Source: SZAS-79 sp038319115 (GTDB lineage: Bacteria > Pseudomonadota > Gammaproteobacteria > Burkholderiales > SG8-39). Taken from it: a DNA stretch of 17,549 nt. Below, one piece after another: positions 7,746 through 14,053 of this stretch. Under the pieces are notes generated by a model. The model did no database searches. It was given only the letters and a program-made list of their open reading frames with translations, and had not been told where the DNA came from. The translations under genes were made by a program, and so were the position numbers. How positions within the stretch are numbered: the first letter of the stretch is position 1; each line of letters opens with the position of its first letter. Location of the stretch: NCBI GenBank assembly GCA_038319115.1, contig JBBQCV010000062.1:1-17549 (forward strand), given 5' to 3'.

Positions 7746-7789
7746 CGCGCGCACTTCCCTCTTCTTAACCTTATAAAACCGCCACCTAC

Positions 7790-8968
7790 ATGCTCTTTTC
7801 CGGATATTTCGACCTGTCCGGGTGGGAACTAGTCGCAGTTGCGCTGGTCCTCACCCACATCACCATTGCAGCGGTCACGATCTTCCTGCATCGCCACCAG
7901 GCGCACAGGGCCCTCGACCTGCACCCGATCGCGTCGCATTTCTTCCGCTTCTGGCTGTGGCTGACGACCGGCATGGTGACCAAGGAGTGGGCGGCGATCC
8001 ATCGCAAACACCACGCCAAATGCGAGACCGTGGACGACCCGCACAGCCCGCAGGTCCTGGGCATCAACCGCGTGTTGTGGGGCGGGGTGTTTCTGTACGT
8101 GAAGGAATCGTACAACCGCGAAACCATCGAACGCTTCGGCCATGGCACGCCGGACGACTACATGGAGCGCAACCTGTACTCGGCGCATGCCATCTGGGGG
8201 CTCACGCTGATGGGGGCACTGAATGTTTTCATGTTCGGCCTCGTGCCGGGCCTGCTGATCCTCGTGACCCAGATCATCTGGATCCCGTTCTGGGCCGCCG
8301 GCGTGATCAACGGCGTGGGCCACTGGTTCGGCTACCGCAACTTCGACGCCGCCGACGCGAGCACCAACATCCTTCCCTGGGGCATCCTCATCGGCGGGGA
8401 AGAACTACACAACAACCACCATGCGCATGCCACCTCGGCCAAGCTGTCGTCCCGGTGGTACGAGTTCGACATCGGCTGGATGTACATCCGCATCCTCGAG
8501 ACGCTGGGCCTCGCCACGGTCAAGAAAGTGGCGCCCAAGCCGCGCTTTGCCGATGCCAAGCCGGTGTCCGACCTCGACTCGGCCACCCTGCACGCCGTGA
8601 TCGCCAACCGCTACGACGTGCTGGCGCGCTTTGCCAAGTCGCTCAAGAAAACCTACGCACAGGAACTGGCGCGCCTGCGGCAGGGCTCGCCGGTCCACGC
8701 CGAGTCGCTGCGCTCGCTCAAGCCCAACCTCATGCGCGCAAGCGAACTCCCAGCGCCCGAGAAAGAGCGCCTGTTCGACGCGCTCAAGCACAGCAAGGCG
8801 CTCGAGACGGTGCTCGCCATGCGCGATGAGCTGGTGGCGCTGTGGGAGCGTTCCAATGCCTCCAAGGAACAGCTCCTGCAGGAGTTCAAGGACTGGTGCC
8901 ATCGCGCCGAAACCAGCGGCATCGTCCCGCTGGCGGAATTCAGCCAGCGCCTGCGCTGCTACGCGTAA
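7790..8968 (+). CDS. Membrane fatty acid (acyl-CoA type) desaturase
   Basis: This 392-residue di-iron enzyme should introduce a double bond into membrane fatty acyl chains and so tune fluidity. The three histidine boxes are present: HRHQAH (residues 34-39), HRKHH (71-75) and HNNHH (207-211), with the extra His178 in GVGHWFGYRN that this class uses as a ligand. Hydrophobic spans lie at about 12-33, 50-62, 135-160 and 162-177, matching the acyl-CoA desaturase topology. About 150 residues follow the last box, a Lys/Arg/Glu-rich helical tail (from about LDSATLHAVIANRYDVLARF) that shorter desaturases lack; its role is unknown to me. The ATG at 7790 is placed just before the first membrane helix; no Shine-Dalgarno is visible. 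A strong terminator follows the stop at once. Confidence 0.94.
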   Translation: MLFSGYFDLSGWELVAVALVLTHITIAAVTIFLHRHQAHRALDLHPIASHFFRFWLWLTTGMVTKEWAAIHRKHHAKCETVDDPHSPQVLGINRVLWGGVFLYVKESYNRETIERFGHGTPDDYMERNLYSAHAIWGLTLMGALNVFMFGLVPGLLILVTQIIWIPFWAAGVINGVGHWFGYRNFDAADASTNILPWGILIGGEELHNNHHAHATSAKLSSRWYEFDIGWMYIRILETLGLATVKKVAPKPRFADAKPVSDLDSATLHAVIANRYDVLARFAKSLKKTYAQELARLRQGSPVHAESLRSLKPNLMRASELPAPEKERLFDALKHSKALETVLAMRDELVALWERSNASKEQLLQEFKDWCHRAETSGIVPLAEFSQRLRCYA

Positions 8969-8995
8969 AAAAGGCCCGCGAAGCGGGCTTTTTTT
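8967..8995 (+). terminator. Intrinsic terminator of the desaturase gene
   Basis: GCCCGC (8974-8979) and GCGGGC (8983-8988) form a 6-bp GC stem around GAA, flanked by an A6 run on the left and a T7 run (8989-8995) on the right. The A-run begins within the TAA stop codon. The symmetric A/T flanks mean it could also stop transcription on the minus strand. Confidence 0.93.
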
Positions 8996-9013
8996 GCGCG
9001 GAAGGAAGGAGCA

Positions 9014-9088
9014 GGGGGGACGGGCCCCTTCCGCTGCGCGGGGCCTTCCCGTCCCCCCCGCACCCCCCGGCGCTGCTGGATGCGCCGG
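9014..9088. repeat. Two GC-rich inverted repeats in a gene-free stretch
   Basis: The first arm pair is GGGGGGACGGG (9014-9024) with its exact complement at 9048-9058, enclosing a second stem of CCCC (9025-9028) with GGGG (9040-9043). The second hairpin is CCGGCGC (9067-9073) with GCGCCGG (9082-9088) around 8 bases. No gene covers 8996-9145, and the stretch lies between two strong terminators. It could be a dispersed palindromic element of the REP kind or a remnant; copies elsewhere cannot be checked here. Confidence 0.65.
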
Positions 9089-9145
9089 AGCCGTGGAAAC
9101 AGTCGAGAGGTAGTTGCGCCCCGGAACAATCCGGCGTCGGAAATA

Positions 9146-9170
9146 AAAAGGCCCGCACTGCGGGCCTTTT
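9146..9170 (-). terminator. Intrinsic terminator of the rpmB-rpmG transcript
   Basis: A perfect 11-bp stem (9146-9156 with 9160-9170) around ACT contains GGCCCGC/GCGGGCC with A4/T4 ends. On the minus strand it is followed by TTTTTATTT, the expected U-tract, and it lies 20 bases after the rpmG stop. It would also work on the plus strand. Confidence 0.92.
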
Positions 9171-9189
9171 CTATTGCGGCTGGCTGAGG

Positions 9190-9345
9190 CTATTTCAGTT
9201 TCGTTTCCTTGTACATCACGTGCTTTCTCGCCTTCGGATCGTATTTCTTGATCTCGAGCTTGTCCGGCGTGGTGCGCTTGTTCTTGGTCGTGGTGTAGAA
9301 GTGGCCGGTACCGGCGCTCGACTCCAGCTTGATCTTCTCGCGCAT
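9190..9345 (-). CDS. rpmG: 50S ribosomal protein L33
   Basis: This 51-residue open frame reads MREKIKLESSAGTGHFYTTT, then KNKRTTPDKLEIKKYDPKAR and KHVMYKETKLK. That is a complete, typical bacterial L33 of the large ribosomal subunit. It is the zinc-free form: the CxxC pairs of the zinc-binding paralogue are absent. It starts two bases after the rpmB stop codon, as usual for the rpmB-rpmG pair, and is followed by a strong terminator. Confidence 0.97.
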   Translation of the reverse strand: MREKIKLESSAGTGHFYTTTKNKRTTPDKLEIKKYDPKARKHVMYKETKLK

Positions 9346-9347
9346 GG

Positions 9348-9590
9348 TCAGACTCCTTTGATTTCGCCTCTGGCGCGCAGGTCGACGAGGATGGCATCGA
9401 TGCCGTTCTTGTCGATGGTGCGCAATGCATTGGTGGACACGCGAAGTCGGATCCAGCGGTTTTCGCTCTCGACCCAGAACCGGCGGTAGTGCAGGTTGGG
9501 AAGGAAGGTGCGCTTGGTCTTGTTGTTCGCGTGCGACACCAAGTTACCTTTCATCGGCTTCTTGCCGGTGACCTGGCAGACTCGGGACAT
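9348..9590 (-). CDS. rpmB: 50S ribosomal protein L28
   Basis: The 80-residue product begins MSRVCQVTGKKPMKGNLVSH and contains NNKTKRTFLPNLHYRRFWVE, then NRWIRLRVSTNALRTIDKNG, diagnostic of L28. The start at 9590 gives the usual length and N-terminus, although the frame stays open for 13 more codons upstream. A GGAG lies about 7 bases before the ATG, just before a run of seven C. It forms a two-gene unit with rpmG and probably has its own promoter in the end of the preceding gene, besides possible read-through from pyrC. Confidence 0.97.
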   Translation of the reverse strand: MSRVCQVTGKKPMKGNLVSHANNKTKRTFLPNLHYRRFWVESENRWIRLRVSTNALRTIDKNGIDAILVDLRARGEIKGV

Positions 9591-9616
9591 GGGGGGGCTC
9601 CGCAGAAAAAGGCGAG

Positions 9617-9646
9617 AGTTTACACGCAATTAGGGGGTGAACTCAA
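9617..9646 (-). promoter_or_regulatory. Putative rpmB promoter
   Basis: On the minus strand TTGAGT (9646-9641) and TAAACT (9622-9617) are 18 bases apart, followed by a leader of about 20 bases with GGAG before the rpmB ATG. The -35 region lies inside the last codons of the DUF3025 gene. Match is 4 of 6 at each hexamer. Confidence 0.5.
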
Positions 9647-10532
9647 GGCGTGATTGGGTCTTCCCTGAGTTGGTCGCCCCCGAGGCCTGGCGGGTGCCAC
9701 CCGGGCCGGGGGCGGCGCGAAACCAGCGCCGGTCGGCGTAAAACTCCGCGCCGGTGGCCTCGGCCAGCCAGCCCGGGTAACCGAAAACCGGCAACGGCGC
9801 CAGCCCCTTGGGGCTCGCGTCATCGGGCAACTCCTCCACCCACCGCGCCGCCGCCGTGTCCACGGTGGCGACAAGGTCCGTCCACGCAGTGCTGTCCATT
9901 GCGTCCGGCAACGGCGCGGCGACGGGCAGGAACAGCGCCTTGCAGGTGATGCCGGCATAGGGCGTGAGCGCCTTTTCGAAGGCGGCATGGCCTACGAGCA
10001 CGAAGCGCGCGTCGCGATGCAATTCGGCGCGCCGATGCCAGAAGAGTTCCTGCCAGTCGAATGCGCGCACGAGGGCTTCGTAGCGCGCGAGCGTGGGCGC
10101 GGCGCACGCCACGATGACGCCACTTTCGTCGATGAGGGTCAGCAGGTCGCGCAACGGACCGCGAACCTTTCCCTCCTGCAGCAGGCGGGCGGCATGGCGC
10201 GCGTTTAGCGCGGCCTTGGTGCGCGGGAACGCCATCCAGGCCAGTGCGTTGAAAACGTCGTGCAGGTTGCCGCTGCGGGTGGCGACTTCGCCTGTGCGAT
10301 GGATATGCTCTTCGTATTGCGCGGGCCCAGGCCCCGCCGGAACGCGAAAATGCACCGCGCAACCAGTGGCAGTCACCGGCCGGTCCCCGGTATCCAGCAG
10401 CGCGTCCAGCGCCGCGACGGAAGGGTTTTCGCCGAGCCGGTGCAGCCAGGGTCGCAGCGGATCGAACGCAGGGTGAGTGAGGGCGGGCGCGGGGAGGAGG
10501 GCCGCGGGGAGGAGGCCTATTGCAGGCGCCAT
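9630..10532 (-). CDS. DUF3025-family protein of unknown function
   Basis: The 300-residue protein contains QYEEHIHRTGEVATRSGNLH followed by DVFNALAWMAFPRTKAALNA and RHAARLL, a block I associate with DUF3025, a betaproteobacterial family often found next to pyrC. Other conserved-looking blocks are DESGVIVACA, FDWQELFWHRRAE, ARFVLVGHAAFEKAL and the C-terminal PLPVFGYPGWLAEATGAEFY, then RRWFR. No known catalytic motif stands out and the function is unknown. The ATG at 10532 overlaps the end of pyrC by 16 bases, which implies translational coupling; the open frame runs further upstream only as a shadow of pyrC. The first 20 residues are hydrophobic and Pro-rich, but without a clear basic N-region, so I do not call a signal peptide. 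Confidence 0.85.
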   Translation of the reverse strand: MAPAIGLLPAALLPAPALTHPAFDPLRPWLHRLGENPSVAALDALLDTGDRPVTATGCAVHFRVPAGPGPAQYEEHIHRTGEVATRSGNLHDVFNALAWMAFPRTKAALNARHAARLLQEGKVRGPLRDLLTLIDESGVIVACAAPTLARYEALVRAFDWQELFWHRRAELHRDARFVLVGHAAFEKALTPYAGITCKALFLPVAAPLPDAMDSTAWTDLVATVDTAAARWVEELPDDASPKGLAPLPVFGYPGWLAEATGAEFYADRRWFRAAPGPGGTRQASGATNSGKTQSRLEFTP

Positions 10533-11548
10533 GCGAGCGTCTCGCCGGCGCGCATCGGCACCACCTCGTCGGCGCCGAACTTGTAGGTGTCGGGCACGCG
10601 CCATTCCTTGCGCACCAGCGTGATGCGGTCCTTGTTGCGCGGCAGCCCGTAGAAATCCGCGCCATGAAAGCTCGCGAACCCCTCGAGCTTGTCGAGCGCG
10701 TTGGCTTCTTCGAAGGCGCTTGCGTACAACTCGATGGCCGCGTGCGCGGTGTACAGGCCGGCGCATCCGCAGGCGGTTTCCTTGGTGTGCTTCGCGTGCG
10801 GCGCGCTGTCGGTGCCGAGGAAGAATTTCGGGTTGCCCGAAGTCGCCGCCTCGACCAGTGCCTCGCGGTGCTCTTCGCGCTTGAGCACCGGCAGGCAGTA
10901 GTTGTGCGGCCTGATCCCGCCCAGGAACAGCGCGTTGCGGTTCATGAGCAGGTGGTGCGCGGTGATCGTCGCGGCGATGTTGGGCCCGGTGACCTCGACA
11001 TACTGGGCCGCATCGCGCGTGGTGATGTGCTCTATCACCACCTTCAGGCCCGGGAAACGGTCGACCAGCGGACCCATCGTCAGCTCGAGGAACGCCTTTT
11101 CGCGATCGAATACGTCGATCTCGGGATCGGTCGCCTCGCCGTGGATGAGCAGCGGCATGCCGAGCTCCTCCATCTTTTCGAGCGTGTGAAAGCAGCGCGA
11201 CAGGCGCGTGACCCCGGCGTCCGAATGGGTGGTGGCGCCGGCGGGGTACATCTTGACTCCCTGCACGCGACCCGAGAGCTTGGCGCGCGCGATCTCCTCC
11301 GGCGGCGTGTCGTCGGTCAGGTACAGCGTCATGAGCGGCTCGAACTTCGAGTTCTCAGGCAGCGCATCAAGGATCAGTTCGCGGTAATTCAGCGCGCGCT
11401 TGGTGGTCGTCACCGGCGGCTTGAGGTTGGGCATCACGACGGCGCGCGCGAAACAGCGTGCCGTGTGCGGCAGCACCGAGGCCATGTGCTCCCCTTCGCG
11501 CAGGTGGAGGTGCCAGTCGTCCGGGCGTGTGAGGGTCAGCGTATCCAA
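10517..11548 (-). CDS. pyrC: Dihydroorotase (class II, PyrC)
   Basis: PyrC closes carbamoyl-aspartate to dihydroorotate in pyrimidine synthesis. All zinc ligands of the E. coli enzyme are found with a constant three-residue offset: His13 and His15 in DDWHLHLR, the carbamylated Lys99 in GVKMYPAG, His136 in LLIHGE, His174 in IEHITT, and the catalytic Asp247 in LGTDSAPH. At 343 residues the length is normal. The start is a TTG at 11548-11546: no ATG or GTG lies in frame upstream near it, and the next Met (22) would lose the first two ligands. Only a weak AGG is seen in front. It lies 45 bases after rsmI and overlaps the DUF3025 gene, so the three are probably co-transcribed. Confidence 0.96.
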   Translation of the reverse strand: MDTLTLTRPDDWHLHLREGEHMASVLPHTARCFARAVVMPNLKPPVTTTKRALNYRELILDALPENSKFEPLMTLYLTDDTPPEEIARAKLSGRVQGVKMYPAGATTHSDAGVTRLSRCFHTLEKMEELGMPLLIHGEATDPEIDVFDREKAFLELTMGPLVDRFPGLKVVIEHITTRDAAQYVEVTGPNIAATITAHHLLMNRNALFLGGIRPHNYCLPVLKREEHREALVEAATSGNPKFFLGTDSAPHAKHTKETACGCAGLYTAHAAIELYASAFEEANALDKLEGFASFHGADFYGLPRNKDRITLVRKEWRVPDTYKFGADEVVPMRAGETLAWRLQ

Positions 11549-11593
11549 GGGGGCCTGCCGGTGCGATCGAATGGGGAGGAATGCGGCAAGATT

Positions 11594-12475
11594 TTACCGT
11601 GGCTTGCGCGGCTTTGATTCCGCCACGGACCGTGCGAGGTCGAGGGCACGCGCGTACAGCTCGTTTTTCGACCCGCCGGTGAGGCGGGCCGCGATGCGCG
11701 CCGCATCGCTCACCGAGACTTCCTCGACCAGCACCTGCAGGATGCGCTCGGTCTCCGCGTTGTCATCGGCCTCGACCGGTGCGCTGGGCCCGACGACGAC
11801 CACGAACTCGCCCTGCTCGCGATGGGCGTTCGCCTCGACCCAGCCGGCTGCTTCCGCCAAAGGCATGCGCGCAGTTTCCTCGAATTTCTTTGTCAACTCG
11901 CGGCAGATCACCACCTCGCGCTCGGGTCCGAAAGCGGAGCACAGGTCATCGATCATGGCGCGGATGCGATGCGGGGCTTCATAGAACAGGATAGGGCAAT
12001 CGGCCCCGAGCTCAGCGAGCGCCTTGCGGCGGGCGCCCCCCGAGGCGGGCAGGAACCCGGCGAACAGGAACCGGTCGGCGAGAAAGCCGCTCGCGCTGTA
12101 GGCGGCGATGGCCGCGTTGGGTCCGGGGATCGGCACCACGCGGATGCCGGCCGCGTGCGCCGCTTCGACCACCAGCGCGCCCGGGTCGGACACCGCCGGG
12201 GTGCCCGCATCGCTGATCAGCGCGACCGACTGGCCCGCGGTAAGCGCATCGACGAGCTTTGCGCGGGCGGCGCGCTCGTTGTGCTCGTGGATCGCCACAG
12301 TCTTTCCGCCGATGCCATGCGCGGCCAGCAACGGCCGGCTGGTGCGCGTGTCTTCGCAGGCGATGAGGTCGGCCGCCGCGAGGATGTCGCGGGCGCGGGG
12401 CGACAGGTCCGACAGGTTGCCTATCGGTGTCGCGACGACGTAAAGGGTTCCGGCGGGGGTGGGCTGTTGCGGCAT
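11594..12475 (-). CDS. rsmI: 16S rRNA (cytidine1402-2'-O)-methyltransferase
   Basis: RsmI adds a 2'-O-methyl group to C1402 in the ribosomal decoding site. The 293-residue protein has the tetrapyrrole-methylase-like fold motifs: GTLYVVATPIGNLSDLSPRA (residues 9-28), CEDTRTSRPLL, ALISDAGTPAVSDPG, VPIPGPNA and FYEAPHRI, then REVVICRELTKKFEE and GEFVVVVG. These are diagnostic for RsmI rather than for cobalamin enzymes of the same fold. The ATG at 12475 fits family length. Its orientation, divergent from yraN, is the same as in enterobacteria. The C-terminal DAARIAARLTGGSKNELYAR is the usual small helical domain. Confidence 0.97.
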   Translation of the reverse strand: MPQQPTPAGTLYVVATPIGNLSDLSPRARDILAAADLIACEDTRTSRPLLAAHGIGGKTVAIHEHNERAARAKLVDALTAGQSVALISDAGTPAVSDPGALVVEAAHAAGIRVVPIPGPNAAIAAYSASGFLADRFLFAGFLPASGGARRKALAELGADCPILFYEAPHRIRAMIDDLCSAFGPEREVVICRELTKKFEETARMPLAEAAGWVEANAHREQGEFVVVVGPSAPVEADDNAETERILQVLVEEVSVSDAARIAARLTGGSKNELYARALDLARSVAESKPRKPR

Positions 12476-12495
12476 GAAGCTTCAGGTCAACGCCG

Positions 12496-12524
12496 ATTGT
12501 GCGGCTTCGTTAAGCGATGGGCAA
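12496..12524 (-). promoter_or_regulatory. Putative rsmI promoter
   Basis: On the minus strand TTGCCC (12524-12519) and CACAAT (12501-12496) are 17 bases apart, each 4 of 6 to consensus, with about 13 bases from the expected transcript start to the rsmI ATG. The gap 12476-12599 holds no other element that I can name. Confidence 0.35.
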
Positions 12525-12599
12525 CCCGATCGTGGCACGCGATGCGGGACTAACGCGGGGGGACTCAGGACCATGCAACAGACAGGCAGGAAGGATGGC

Positions 12600-12959
12600 A
12601 TGGAAACCGCACGGGCAAGCGCCAGCGCGGGCCGCGAGGCGGAGGCGCTCGCCGAGCGGCTGCTGACCGGCGCGGGCCTGGCCATCATCGCGCGCAACTT
12701 CCGCTGCCGCCACGGCGAGATCGACCTCATCGCGCGCGAGGACGACACCTTCGTGTTCTGCGAGGTGCGCCTGCGCACCGGGATGAGCCATGGGGGGGCG
12801 GCCGAAAGCATTACGGGGCGCAAGCAGGCGCGCATCGTCGCGGCGGCGCGCTATTTCCTCACCGCGCGGCCCGAAGCGCAGTGCCGCTTCGACGTCCTCC
12901 TGCTGCAAACTTTGGATGTGGCGCGCATCCGCTGGATCAGGGATGCCTTCTCGGTCTAG
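12600..12959 (+). CDS. yraN: YraN / UPF0102 nuclease-fold protein
   Basis: The 119-residue protein has the UPF0102 blocks in order: GREAEALAERLLTGAGLAII, ARNFRCRHGEIDLIAREDDT, FVFCEVRLR, then ITGRKQARIVAAARYFL and CRFDVLLL. The GEIDLIA ... EV pattern is that of the restriction-endonuclease-like fold, and the family has been linked with DNA processing, though its role is unsettled. Relatives usually read FVEVKxR, whereas here the Lys is an Arg (EVRLR). The start at 12600 gives the family length and follows AAGGA at 12591-12595; an ATG at 12573 is an in-frame alternative adding nine residues. It starts the plus-strand cluster that runs to 15247 and overlaps the next gene by 17 bases. Confidence 0.9.
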   Translation: METARASASAGREAEALAERLLTGAGLAIIARNFRCRHGEIDLIAREDDTFVFCEVRLRTGMSHGGAAESITGRKQARIVAAARYFLTARPEAQCRFDVLLLQTLDVARIRWIRDAFSV

Positions 12960-13401
12960 GGCGTGCGGGTGCGCCGTGTTGCTGGTCATGGCCGGGTGTG
13001 CGGCGCACGCCCTCGCGCTGGCGCAGGAAGGGCCCAATGCGGGCGTGACGGCGCGTTCGGGCGGGGTGGCGAAGGCGAAAGAGGGTTCGGTCGCGCGCGT
13101 GCGCATGCTCGTGCAAAGCTCGCCGCTGGCCGGGTTCCGTCATGGTGCGGGCGCCGAAGTGTGGCCGGAACTGCGCACGGGCGATGCGCTCGAACTCGTG
13201 CGCGAGCCGGCGAACGCTTTCGACCCCAATGCGGTGCGGGTGGAGTGGCGCGGGCGCCGGCTCGGCTATGTGCCCCGGCGCGACAACGCAGCGCTCGCCT
13301 GGGCGCTCGATCGTGGCGAGGTGTTGCGCGCCAGGATCAGCCGGGCCGAATGGCACCCCAATCCCGCGCGCCGCATCGTGTTCGAGGTCTTCGTCGAGTG
13401 A
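12943..13401 (+). CDS. Exported stand-alone HIRAN-domain protein
   Basis: The 152-residue protein has a signal sequence (RACGCAVLLVMAGCAAHALA, residues 6-25) and then a single HIRAN domain at about 52-135. The domain shows LAGFRHGAGAEVWPELRTGD, then LELVREPANAFDPNAVRVEW and RGRRLGYVPRRDNAAL. The PxNxFDPNAV...GxxLGYVPR pattern is the HIRAN hallmark. In eukaryotic Rad5/HLTF, HIRAN binds 3' DNA ends; here it stands alone and appears to be exported. Either a lipoprotein (Cys19, lipobox MAGC, with Met instead of Leu at -3) or a secreted form cut after AHALA is possible. The ATG at 12943 overlaps yraN by 17 bases, and the frame upstream of it is only a yraN shadow. Neighbours suggest an envelope or genome-maintenance setting, but its function is unknown. 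Confidence 0.82.
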   Translation: MPSRSRACGCAVLLVMAGCAAHALALAQEGPNAGVTARSGGVAKAKEGSVARVRMLVQSSPLAGFRHGAGAEVWPELRTGDALELVREPANAFDPNAVRVEWRGRRLGYVPRRDNAALAWALDRGEVLRARISRAEWHPNPARRIVFEVFVE

Positions 13402-13420
13402 CGGGGTGTAAAATCCTCGC

Positions 13421-14053
13421 ATGGGACGAGCCGAAAGCAAGGTCGACGCGAACGCGCTGCAAAAGGAACTGGCGGAGCGGGTCGAGGGCCACTTTGCCGC
13501 CAGCGCCAGCCTCAAGCTCGCAGCGGCCAAGCAGCTCTCCGCGCCCATTGCGCGTGCCATCGAGGCCATGACGCTCACCCTGCGCGCGGGGGGCAAGATC
13601 CTCGCCTGTGGCAACGGCGGCTCGGCGGCCGACGCGCAGCACTTCTCGGCTGAACTCCTCAACCGGTTCGAAATCGAGCGCCCGCCGCTCGCCGCGATGG
13701 CGCTCACAACCGACACCTCGACGCTGACCTCGATCGGCAACGACTACGGCTACGACCAGGTATTCGAAAAGCAGGTGCAGGCGCTCGGCCGGGCGGGCGA
13801 CGTGCTGTTCGCGATTTCGACCTCGGGCAATTCCGCCAACGTGATGGCCGCGATGCGCGCCGCCACCGGCGCGGGGATGCGTATCGTCGCGCTGACCGGG
13901 CGCGACGGCGGCAAGATGGGGGCGATGCTTGCGCCCGAAGACGTGCATATCTGCGTGCCGCACGAGGTGACCGCGCGCATCCAGGAAGTTCACCTGCTCG
14001 CGTTGCACTGCCTGTGCGACGGGATCGACGCAGTTCTATTTGGAGCGAAGTGA
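13421..14053 (+). CDS. gmhA: SIS-domain phosphoheptose isomerase, GmhA/DiaA family
   Basis: The 210-residue protein has the sugar-isomerase core: CGNGGSAADAQHFSAELLNR (residues 63-82), then FEIERPPLAAMAL, TSIGNDYGYDQVFEKQVQAL, GDVLFAISTSGNSANVMAAM, ALTGRDGGKMG and TARIQEVHLLALHCLCDGID. By family comparison, GmhA converts sedoheptulose 7-phosphate to D-glycero-D-manno-heptose 7-phosphate using a zinc site. All four ligands appear conserved here as His74, Glu78, Gln188 and His196 (His61, Glu65, Gln172, His180 in E. coli GmhA). Overall wording (NRFEIERPPLAAMAL, HCLCDGID) and location next to yraN and a BON lipoprotein match DiaA, the DnaA-binding paralogue, which lacks two of these ligands. The downstream heptose adenylyltransferase favours GmhA activity. 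No ribosome site is seen; TAAAAT at 13409-13414 may be a -10 box. Confidence 0.85.
   Translation: MGRAESKVDANALQKELAERVEGHFAASASLKLAAAKQLSAPIARAIEAMTLTLRAGGKILACGNGGSAADAQHFSAELLNRFEIERPPLAAMALTTDTSTLTSIGNDYGYDQVFEKQVQALGRAGDVLFAISTSGNSANVMAAMRAATGAGMRIVALTGRDGGKMGAMLAPEDVHICVPHEVTARIQEVHLLALHCLCDGIDAVLFGAK

Noticed and set aside
8405..9430. 341-codon minus-strand open frame across the desaturase tail, both terminators and rpmG
   Set aside because: It crosses two intrinsic terminators and runs opposite or out of frame with secure genes; composition is shadow-like.
10520..11617. 365-codon plus-strand open frame opposite pyrC
   Set aside because: pyrC shows every metal ligand on the other strand; this frame has no recognisable motif.
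12476..12599. Possible RNase P RNA gene next to rsmI, as in some betaproteobacteria
   Set aside because: The interval is only 124 bases, far too short, and none of the conserved RNase P RNA segments are seen.
12790..12942. Upstream extension of the HIRAN reading frame
   Set aside because: The extra 51 codons are the yraN sequence in another frame, and starting at 12943 places the signal peptide at the N-terminus.
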